Positions 22,264 through 31,254 of a DNA stretch of 64,000 bases are shown here, piece by piece. This stretch comes from Heterodera schachtii (lineage: Eukaryota; Nematoda; Chromadorea; Rhabditida; Heteroderidae), in NCBI GenBank assembly GCA_023374025.1, contig SIJG01000011.1, positions 75,004 to 139,003 of the forward strand, written 5' to 3'. Made by a program: the position numbers and the translations under genes. The notes below the pieces were generated by a model. That model made no database searches. It was not told the origin of the DNA and was given only the letters and a program-made list of their open reading frames with translations. Positions within the stretch are counted from its first letter, which is position 1, and each line of letters opens with the position of its first letter.

Positions 22264-23664
22264 TGTCGCCAATTTTTTGGCGACGAGAGTCGGCAAATGG
22301 GATGGGACATTTGCGGAAGGGACCAAATGGGGAAAGAAGGAACCAATGCGAGATGGAAGGGCCCCAAGGGCACGGGAGAGCCACTCCCGAGTGCCGTGAT
22401 CGATCGGGATGATCACAATTTCTTCCATTTCCACCCATTCCATTTTTACCCCGCATTTCTTCCCCGTTTTTCACCCTCGCATTTTTTTATCTGTCAACAC
22501 TTTAATTCATTCACATTTTGTCCCATCGCACATCTGCCCCCTCCCTTTTTCCTTTCTCTTCAATCGCCGCTCATCCAATTTGAATTTGGCCTTTGTCTCA
22601 CTTTTCCATTGGCCAACAATTCCCAACATTTTTTCTCCGATTTGCTTCCCCCCATTTTTCTCTTTGTATTCATCGACTTGGACTTTGGACATTCTCATTT
22701 TTGTCCCTTTTCAATTTGTTATTCATTTCTCATTTGTGCCAGGGAGCACCTCTCCCTCCGCCCATTCACAACTCTTTTTATCGCATACTTAAGGGGCATT
22801 CGTTCATTCATTCATCATTCATTTTTGCTCATCACCGGGGAGGAACTTTCCTTATCTCCCCCTCGGCATCACATCACCCATTTTTGTGTGCCATTCATTC
22901 ATTCACCATTTCCATTGCTCCCCCACAGGGAGATTCATTTCATTTGTCACCTTTTTTCATTTCCACCCTTTTCACACATTTTGCCACGGCACCCATTGCC
23001 GTCCGGCACTCATTTTCCAGTCACTCTGTGGCTGGGTTTAATTACCCAAGTTTGAGATTGTCGAATAAATTGCTTTTTTATTCTTGTGTCGTCGGATCAG
23101 GCAAGGGGAAGGGAGCAGCTCCCTGATCAGCCAAGTGATCAGGATCATTCAAATCAGCCTCACCAGCCGGGCATTCAGCAGTTGTCAAGCAGGACTCCGA
23201 CCGGAGGAGTGCCTAATCCTTCCTGCCCCCTTCCCTCCCAAATTGTCATCCGTCGTCTTCCCCCATTTCCCTCTCAGTCCCTTCCCGCCCGTGTGATTGG
23301 ACATTCGGATTTGGCCAGTGGAAGCGGGAGCAAATCTCCCGGGGCAAGCATTCCGACCAGTGTCAAGAGCTGAGCAGCGGAGTGTCACGGGAGAGACCAC
23401 CCTCCCGACAATCTCGGACAAGGGTGATTGACCAAGGGAGTCCCGACTTCTCCCTCAACATAAGTCGGTGGTGCCGTTAACAGCAACAACAGCAAACCCC
23501 ATCTTGTTTGTCCTCCCCACCCCCTCCCCAGTTCACTCCCTTGGGCCCGGACCCGACGGCAACAAAACTTCAGGAATTTGAGTGAATTGGGCCGGAGGGA
23601 CGGGAGAGAAACTCCCGCGCACGGACCCCCTAGCCGTCAGCGCCGGCCGAGTTTCTTTGCCACA
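22264..23664. mobile_element. 1.4-kb LTR-like insertion with 5-bp TSD ACCAC
   Basis: Starts TGTCGCCAATTTTTTGGCGAC (a hairpin), ends TTTGCCACA, and is flanked by ACCAC at 22259-22263 and 23665-23669. The uninterrupted homologous site is seen at 36975 and 25595. It is much richer in G+C than the host, with a long pyrimidine-rich stretch (22430-23040), aataaa at 23064 and, near the end, a block (23427-23490) that recurs at 28055-28120. The TG...CA ends and 5-bp duplication fit an LTR retrotransposon derivative: a long solo LTR or an internally deleted element. The long open frames on both strands come from low-complexity composition and match no protein I know. Confidence 0.65.
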
Positions 23665-23952
23665 ACCACACTTCCAAATAAAAATAAATAAACAAAATTT
23701 ATGAAATCCAAATTCGGATTTAAGAAAAAAAACTCAAGATCAACAATTTTCAGATAATCAAAAAAAAAAAATCGAAACCTGAAAAAATCCGTTTGCTCAC
23801 CAATTAAACAGAATGTTATGCGACCCAGTACCAATTTCGTTTTAAGCTAAAATGAGCCCGCTTTACTCCGAACCACTCATCATACCAAATTTTACCCGTA
23901 CAATACTGTTGTGAAAAAATCGGTTCGTTTTACGTAAAACGAACATACGGAA

Positions 23953-24655
23953 ATGGAAGAGAAGGAAAGAATTTTTGAGTTGGAAGCAGAATTCGAAAAA
24001 GTCACGAAGGAAAAGGACGAAGAAAGTGCCAAAGTCAAAGCACTTCAAGACCAACTCACAAACAAAGACTACCTTTACCAGTTCCTTAAAACCGATTACC
24101 AAAAATTGACTGACGAACTCAAAAAAGTCAGAAATGATTCGAAAAACTTCCCAGTTGAAAATGAGGTGAAGGAGTTGAGAAAAAAAATTGGAGTTAGCCG
24201 AAGAAGAAAATTTATGTTTGGCAAATTTGCAGATTCAGCGTAATTTGCAGGTGGAAAATTATGTCCACACAAATGAAAAGTTGAAGCAAGAAATTGCTCA
24301 AATAAATCAGCTTTTCCTCAAAAACAACCGAAAAATTCTAGCACAATTTCAGCCCCCACAAAATCAGTTAATTTGCTAAACCTTTCTCAGCTCAATTTGG
24401 TCCCATCAAAAGATGATGAACACAATAAGTACGAATCTTTAAACAAATTCAAGCCAAACAAGTCCACCCAAAGCAACGGCCCAAATTTCGCATCACGAAT
24501 TCGATAAAACAGCGAATAAACAAAAACATTACAGTGCCAATTTTCCTCATTCACCAAAAAAATTCTCATACCCAAAATACAAAGACAAATCGTTCCACCA
24601 AAACGACAAAAGTTGGACCAAACAAAGGCCACGAATTTTCTATAATTAAGTTCCA
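23953..24655 (+). pseudogene. Coiled-coil protein, frameshifted
   Basis: From ATG 23953 the frame encodes a heptad-rich charged helix (EEKERIFELEAEFEKVTKEK ... ENEVKELRKK) for about 77 residues. At an A8 run (24180-24187) the coding signal shifts frame and continues as LELAEEENLCLANLQIQRN to 24379. It then shifts again (24360-24508, NLSQLNLVPSKDDEHNKYES ... FASRIR), and a further lysine-rich piece follows at 24537-24653 (SPKKFSYPKYKDKSF). The shifts at homopolymers could be sequencing errors, introns or true decay. Family not recognised; generic coiled coil. Confidence 0.5.
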
Positions 24656-24909
24656 AAATAGCCATCGGCCGAAAAATGAGCAAATTTGCCTTCCTCCGTG
24701 CCTATTATCCATCGAGATTTCCTTTCCCGCCAATTACCTGCATCCAAAACGGCACCTTTTCAATGTCCCGCCCCTCTTTTTTATTCATTCTCATTCAGAT
24801 TGTCAGTTTTATATTTTTATCTTCTGCTGCATTTTCTCGTTTAATTTTATATCGTCTCTCCATTTTATTTCTTCCGCCGATTCCCAATTTATTTCTTAAT
24901 AAATATTGT

Positions 24910-25396
24910 CCCAACTTTTTGACAATGGCCAATTTTTGGAACTGGAAACAGCAAAACAAATGCGACAATAATTGACGTTTCGGACAATCTTTGCATTATT
25001 TGGGCATTTTTTTTTGATTATGCTTATGGCCAAAAATATCAGAATAAGCGGGAAAAGTTTTTCAAACAAAAGGCAGCAGCAGAACCAAAATTGTTGAATG
25101 AAGAAACATTGGGCATAAAATTGTGAAAAATTTGCAGCAAATTACCAAATATGGCACAGATTTTAAGCAAATCTTTGGGATACAAAAATCCGCTTAAAGC
25201 GACGATGAGCTTAAGCAAAGTTGATTGCGAAGGGAAAACAGCATCATTCTTTGAAGGCAAATTGTGCCGAATTCAGTCATTCCGTGAAGCATTTGATGGC
25301 ATAATCAAATCGATGGCCGAAACGGCAAATACCATGGAGGAATCGGAGGAAGGATTTGGCAAAACTAAAAAACTTTTGCATTGGCTATTCATTTGA
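24910..25396 (+). pseudogene. Frameshifted copy of the last exon of the module gene
   Basis: Homologous to exon 7 of the gene ending at 36574: PIFGTGNSKTNATIIDVSDN ... FFDYAYGQKYQNK, then a frameshift near 25115, an internal stop region near 25196-25260, and a conserved end SFREAFDGIIKSMAETANTM ... LLHWLFI. Nucleotide similarity to 36090-36574 is high throughout, so inactivation is recent. No upstream exons of the gene precede it. Confidence 0.8.
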
Positions 25397-26100
25397 AATC
25401 TATTGGAAAATTTATTTATTTCTTTCTATGCTTTCCATTAGTGAGCGGAAAATCTGTGATTTCAAGTGAGCCAATTTTCATTTCAAAAAGGGTTTCCTTG
25501 AAGGCATGCCTGGGGTTTTTCTGAATTTCTTTAGACCATACTTATAAAATAGAATTCATGTATAATAAAAAATTTTTCGAAAATTTTCCCTTTTACCAAA
25601 TCCCAAATGAAAAAAAATTTATGAAACCAAAATTCGAATTTTAAGAAAAAAATTCCTCGAGTCCAGATTTAATTTTAAATGATTTCCCACTGAAATTTCC
25701 AGATAAATCACCAAACCCGAGAAATCCGTTCGCCCAAAAACCCTGGCTCCGTACCAGGAAAACCGGTTGCGCTCATTTTTTTAAACTTTCTCAAATTTTG
25801 GCGTTCATCATTATGCTTTTTTTTCTTCACTTTTCGGGTTATTAATAAAGTTTTTCACATTTCTTTGTGACAATAAATTCAATTTTATACTTTTAATAGC
25901 TTTTCACAGCATATTAATCTGTTTGGGTGATTGCTTCTGGTAAAAGGTGTGGAAAATTCAAAATTTTCTTAAAGATTTATGCCCTTAGGTATCAATCAAT
26001 AAAATAAGTGTTATTTCTATTTTGTACATAGAAAAATTAAATTATATATATATATATAAAACTTCCAGAAAATACCATCAAAGGATGCAAAAGTTATTTG
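25397..26100. other. Duplicated 3' flank of the module gene; no gene
   Basis: 25437-25960 parallels 36610-37480 (gtgagcggaaaatctg, ccaaatgaaaaaaa-atttatgaaa, ctcatattttggc). Coding of the parallel frame at 36861 is lost here by stops. 26044-26060 is a (TA)n run. Confidence 0.55.
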
Positions 26101-26224
26101 TGTGATTGATTTTTAAATAAATACATTTGTAGCAAAAAACTTCTCTCCAGATTTTGTAAGAATTTTTCTCCTTTTCCGTCGACTCTCCTCACTCTCGACT
26201 TGCTCTCGCCTTTCACTGCCGCTG

Positions 26225-27005
26225 GGTCGATTGGCCGACATTTGCGGCGCCGACATTTGCGGCGTGACATTTGAGGCGCAGACACTAAAATAAAAAAATT
26301 TCTTTGTTTTGGGGTAATTTAATTCTGCGCCGCAAATGTCGTTTTGACTGGGCGCCGCAAATGTAACGCTGCAAGTGTCGCTTTGGTTGGGCGCCGCAAA
26401 TGTCTGCGCCGCAAGTGTCATCGCCGCAAGTGTCGCTTTGGTTGGGCGCCGCAAATTCTGCGCCGCAAGTGTCATCGCCGCAAGTGTCGCTTTGGTTGGG
26501 CACCGCAAATGTCTGCGCCGCAAGTGTCATCGCCGCAAGTGTCGCTTTGGTTGGGCGCCGCAAATGTCTGCGCCGCAAGTGTCATCGCCGCAAGTGTCGC
26601 TTTGGTTGGGCGCCGCAAATGTCTGCGCCGCAAGTGTCATCGCCGCAAGTGTCGCTTTGGTTGGGTGCCGCAAAATGTCTGCGCCGCAAGTGTCGCTTTG
26701 GTTGGGCGCCGCAAATTCTGCGCCGCAAGCGTCATCGCCGCAAGTGTCTGCGCCGCAAGTGTCATCGCCGCAAGTGTCGCTTTGGTTGGGCGCCGCAAAT
26801 GTCTGCGCCGCAAGTGTCATCGCCGCAAGTGTCGCTTTGGTTGGGTGCCGCAAAATGTCTGCGCCGCAAGTGTCGCTTTGGTTGGGCGCCGCAAATTCTG
26901 CGCCGCAAGCGTCATCGCCGCAAGTGTCGCTTTGGTTGGGCACCGCAAATGTCTGCGCCGCAAGTCTCAGCGCCGCAGATGTCTGCGCCGCAAGTCTCAG
27001 CGCCG
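26225..27005. repeat. 780-bp minisatellite of GCCGCAAGTGTC words
   Basis: About forty copies of a 12-13 bp word (gccgcaaatgtc, gccgcaagtgtc) arranged in a higher-order period of about 50-60 bp with gctttggttggg spacers. Open frames of 170-260 codons on both strands are products of the repeat having few stops. It directly precedes a degenerate foldback core (27170-27290). Confidence 0.9.
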
Positions 27006-27119
27006 AAAATGTCGCATCACCGCTGGGTCCACTTCCCAAGGGGAAGGAAGAAGAGTGGGTCAGGGAGTGTGGGTGTGGGTCGGTTTAGTCGGTGCTGGGT
27101 CGTCAGTCAAAAACCATCA

Positions 27120-27990
27120 AAATGGGCGTTAGTCAAAAAAACATCAAATGGAAAATTTTTGACAGAAAATTATTCATAACTGAACCTAAAATGAATCAAA
27201 TTTTAAAACCATGATATTTCGATAGGCCTAAGTGTTTTCTATTATCATGCAAAATTTCAAAAAAATTCATTAAGTTTCAGAAAAGTTAAATAAATAGTCT
27301 ATATATTATTTCTTGATTAACTATTTCCGTCTATCTAACATAGAAATATAAAAAATAACAGCTATGTTAGATAAACAATTTCCTTAAAAAAAGATGGAGA
27401 TGGATAAATAAATTTTTCTATATAATAATATTTGCTATTTTTTAATTAAAATGTGAATAAATAATCGTATCAAAAGTAGAAAAAAAAAATATTATTCTAC
27501 TTGTAAAAGCAGTATTAATATTTGTTTTCTTCATGGAAACTTCAGTTTTTATTCATTTGTTCTATTTCAATGTATTATTCAACAGCTTTAGTTGCTTTTA
27601 TTTTTTTTATTTTTATCCAACATATTCAAAGTTAGTTGTGACATTTACAAATTTAAATGCTCATTTTACCTTATTAATGGTTAATCAAGTAAAAACAATT
27701 AAAAAAATTATCTCATTTGTAATTTTGTTTTTAAGATTTTCCCCCGACATAAGTTTGATATCATTCGAAAGGTCCTCATGTAGAAGAAGCTATTGATAAG
27801 TTCGTACTAAAAAAAAGCTGTAATACGAAAAGCGCAAAAGTCAGAATTTTTGCATATTTTTATTTATAATTTTTTTACATGTCGGTTTATCTTTGTGTTT
27901 TATTTTGATTTTTGGAAAGCCAATAGAGCTTGTGAAGAGCTTTCGAGTGATACCAAGTTTGTTGGATTTGGTCAACAAAGAAAAAAAAAT
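27120..27990. repeat. Degenerate foldback-core sequence, no gene
   Basis: 27170-27290 follows the core layout seen at 43450 (cataact..., ...atatttcgataggcc..., ...caaaatttcaaaaaaattcatt). 27730-27790 and 27905-27990 carry further core copies (tttgatatcattcgaaaggt; gagctttcgagtgataccaa) as an inverted pair. The open frame at 27533 is F/L-rich noise. Confidence 0.5.
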
Positions 27991-27992
27991 TA

Positions 27993-28179
27993 TGATGCTC
28001 TAAACTTGTCTCAGACTAAACCGGCCAGACGGAACTGGCCCGTTCCGCGCCGGGGCGATTGACCTAGGGAGTCGCGACTTCTCCCTCAACATAGTCGGTG
28101 GTGCCGCTAACAGCAACAATCCCCGGACCGGGACAGTTTAGTCTGGCCGTTTTAGTCTGAGACAAGTTTAGAGCATCAT
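27993..28179. mobile_element. Foldback element enclosing a retroelement fragment
   Basis: tgatgctctaaacttgtctc at the left pairs with gagacaagtttagagcatca at the right (plus cagactaaa/tttagtctg). Between them, 28055-28120 is a near copy of 23427-23490 from the 1.4-kb LTR-like insertion. Confidence 0.6.
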
Positions 28180-28191
28180 AGCCATAACGGG

Positions 28192-28586
28192 TCAATGGCA
28201 ACTCGTACAAAGGCAACTCGTACAATTTTTAATGGGTGTGGCCATAACTTTTTTTTAAGTCAACCAAATTCTTCAAACTTGATATCATTCGAATGCTCTC
28301 CAAGTTTAGAAGCGATGATTAAGCAGAAGCTAAGAGATTAAGCATCTCACAAAAAAGTTACATTTTAAAGAACATTAAAAATTCACAAAAGCAGACTTTT
28401 TCGCAATTTATAAATTATAACTTTTTTGTGAGATGCTTAATCTCTTAGCTTCTGCTTAATCATCGCTTCTAAACTTGGAGAGCATTCGAATGATATCAAG
28501 TTTGAAGATTTTGGTTGACTTTAAAAAAAGTTATCGCCACACCCATTAAAAATTGTACGAGTTGCCTTTGTACGAGTTGCCATGAC
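28192..28586. mobile_element. Foldback element with GGCAACTCGTACAA end words
   Basis: Nearly perfect inverted repeat with arms of about 190 bp. Each end has two copies of ggcaactcgtacaa, followed by atttttaatgggtgtgg, then the conserved core acttgatatcattcgaatgc and agaagctaagagattaagc. No coding capacity. Confidence 0.8.
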
Positions 28587-28744
28587 ACCGCCATAACTAA
28601 CCCGTAGAAAAAATATGTAAAAATATAAAAATCCCAGCTCTACGCATAAGATTTTAAAAACTTGCTCCCGTTGGCCCTTGGGAAAGGCTTTTTCTTTTTT
28701 TTATAAGGTATAAAATAAAATTTTCATTTATTTTTTTGAAATTG

Positions 28745-28840
28745 TGTATGTCCTCAAATGTCGGGTACTCAAGTGTCGGGTCCTCAAAAGTCGGGTCCTC
28801 AAATGTCGGGTCCTCAAATGTCAAAACCCTCAAATGTCGC
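28745..28840. repeat. Minisatellite of GGTCCTCAAATGTC words
   Basis: Six copies of g(t/g)(c/a)ctcaaatgtcgg in tandem, immediately 5' of the transposase-like fragment at 28850. Confidence 0.75.
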
Positions 28841-28849
28841 ACCACGGGG

Positions 28850-29030
28850 ACATCGTTATGGAAATTGAGGTGCAAAACAAAGAATTGTCGTAAAGAGACG
28901 GGATATTTCGTTGGGACATTTTTTGGAGGTGATGAAGTAAGTATACATGACGGAGAAATAGCTTGGGTCGGATGCATTTTGGATAAGCAAGATGTGTGGC
29001 TTTTCGGAGGCGTCGAACGTGATTCTAATT
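28850..29030 (+). pseudogene. Fragment resembling an ISXO2/Merlin transposase N-terminus
   Basis: Reads LWKLRCKTKNCRKETGYFVG then TFFGGDE ... GEIAWVGCILDKQDVWLFGG and a stop. A C-x4-C pair followed by GTFFxGs is the pattern at the start of ISXO2-like (Merlin) DDE transposases. Only about 55 residues remain, with no catalytic triad and no clear start. Upstream is the 28745 minisatellite, downstream a hAT-like element, so it is a relic. Identification is by motif memory only. Confidence 0.4.
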
Positions 29031-29062
29031 AGGAACGTGCCTTCATAGTCCTGTGTAATCAC

Positions 29063-29486
29063 CAGGGATTCTTTTTTTTATGTAAATACATGTTTTTTTC
29101 CTGGATTCTCCATAGCCTAATTAGTAGGAAAAACACTTTCTTTTTTGTGTTTGCGAACAAAAGTCGGGACTTTTATTTACATATTTTTACATATTTCGGG
29201 GGTTTTCTACATATTAAAAAATAGTCTTTTTTTTTCAAAAATGGAATCAAAAATTAATTTTTAAAATACGAAAAGGTGATTATTCTAAGCCTATTTTGGT
29301 CATTTTTATGGCAATTTGTGCCAATTTCACTTTTTTCCCAAAAAATAACCATTTAAAATATTTTATTTACATATTTTAGTACATATTTGGAGGTTTTTGT
29401 ACATATTTCATACATATTTTAGCATTTTTTATACATATTTTATTTACATATTTCACGATTTTTCTTACATAAAAAAAGAATCCCTG
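29063..29486. mobile_element. Non-autonomous hAT-like element 5 (TSD GTAATCAC)
   Basis: CAGGGATTCTTTTTTTATG / CATAAAAAAAGAATCCCTG ends; exact duplications GTAATCAC at 29055-29062 and 29487-29494. Filled with acatattt words. A TAGGGCT end of another element starts right at 29495. Confidence 0.87.
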
Positions 29487-29494
29487 GTAATCAC

Positions 29495-30330
29495 TAGGGC
29501 TATAAATTTTATGCTTTTGCATATTTTTTCTGCGCATATGCTATGAAGAAAGGGGCTCAAAAATAGCATTTCTACGTTAAAATTTTATGAGTTGGTGAAG
29601 GTTTTTAGTGCATATAAAAGCATATTTTGGGGGGTTTTCGAGAATAAATGCATATTTTGCCATTTTTGCGTTTTTAGAGCATATTTCGGTCATTTATGGC
29701 AAATTTTTATAAGAAAAATTCAAAAAATGAGAAAAATACACACCTAAGGATGGATTTTTTTGGAAATTTAAAAAAATACAACCTTGAAAATCGAAAAATT
29801 TTGAATTTTTTGTAGAAAATCGTAATTTTGTTTATGCATATGATAAAATTTTAAAAAATTCGAAATTGCATATATAAATTTAGAAAATCAAAATTTTTTG
29901 CAATTATCTAAAAAAGTTCCTTAGCGATTGTTTTGATATTTTTAAAGTAAATTCTATATTTTTACTTAATTTTTGGCATTTTTTTGATGGTTAAAAGCCA
30001 TTTTGTGTAATTTTTAAGGCATATTTTAATGCATATTTGTGCATTTTTCGGGGTTTTAGGGCATATTTGGGGGATTTTTAGTGCATATTTTATGCGCATA
30101 TTTGGCACTTTTTATTGCATATAATAAATCCTGAAAGAGGCGACAAAAATGGCGAAATAGGCACAAAAATAGGCAAATAGGCATTAAGCACAAAAAGTCC
30201 AAAATAGGCAAAAATAGGCATTATAAAAGTCATCGTAGACACCCCAAACCATGTGGAAAATGCGTTTTTAGTGCTTATCTATGCGTATCAAGTGCGCAGA
30301 AATTTTAGGAATTTGCCTAAAAATTGCAGC
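29495..30330. repeat. GCATATTT-rich repeat, probably two fused element ends
   Basis: Starts TAGGGCTATAAATT after GTAATCAC and ends AGCCCTACAG at about 30337. The left two thirds are gcatatttt words; the right part (30120-30330) matches the interior and right end of the element at 10084-10602. The two flanks do not match (GTAATCAC versus CAGATTAG), so this may be a recombinant of two elements. 30340-31010 has no gene. Confidence 0.5.
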
Positions 30331-31254
30331 CCTACAGATTAGTGATATGACAGAAATTGATATAGGCCACTAATGTCAGAGAAATGAAATTATTGAAACA
30401 AAATTATATGACGTCATGCAAAAAAAAAAAAAAATCAGCTTTTCTCTACTGTCATACTTGTTATGCCAAAATTTAACTGCGAAGGAAATTGCTGATGTAA
30501 TAATTTTTAGTGTTTCGATTAATTATGTTTGCCAATACTTGTTTAAGTCATTTAAAAAGCCTGAGAATTGAAAATATTTTCCAAAAATTTTCCCTAAAAT
30601 ACAATATGTTTTTTCTTGATAATTTTCATTTAAAAATTTTCATTCTCGAAAAACTATGATGTATTTTATTTAATTTACTTTTAATTAAGTTTTTTAAATT
30701 TGTTTTAGTACCTAAAAAGGCGTTAACAAAATTTTTATTTGCCTCTTTTTGTGCCTGTTTAATGCTTATTTTGCGATTTGATTTTTCTTCATTTTTATGT
30801 TTCTATTTTCTGATTTTTTGTGCAAAAAAAAATTAATTAAAATCACCAAAAAACAGTTTGATATTTTGTGAAAAATTTACAAAAAATCGTCATTTTTGTT
30901 GCTTTTTGAACAAATGGGGGTTGAAAAATTAATCCCCCCGTCCCCCGAATTTGAGCCTCCCCCCTCGGAAATAAAGCCTCCCTTTCGCAAGGTGTTGAAA
31001 AATTAAGCACCAGGCCCCCAGAATTAGAAGCCCCCCCCCCTCAGAAACAAAGCCCCCTTTTGAGGTGGGTTGAAAAATATATCACCCGTAGGCTCTATTT
31101 CAGTAAATACGGTAGGTATGAAATACGGTAGTTGGAAATTTGCTAAAATGTCAATAATATGGTTAATTCATGGAGAAAACTTTCTTCATATGTTCTCAAT
31201 TATTTTCAGGTTAATATTACATTCAAATTATTTAATAAGAATCTTCAAGAAACA

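Noticed and set aside
22297..23126. Open frames of 252 and 177 codons
   Set aside because: They lie in the pyrimidine-rich LTR-like insertion; F/S/H/P-rich composition, overlapping frames, no domain.
24534..24975. Frames of 121 and 99 codons with hydrophobic stretches
   Set aside because: They overlap the frameshifted module-gene copy and the coiled-coil relic in wrong frames; the hydrophobicity reflects T-rich sequence.
26344..27179. Open frames of 237-262 codons on the plus strand and 170 codons on the minus strand
   Set aside because: They are translations of the GCCGCAAGTGTC minisatellite in all frames, with no start context or unique sequence.
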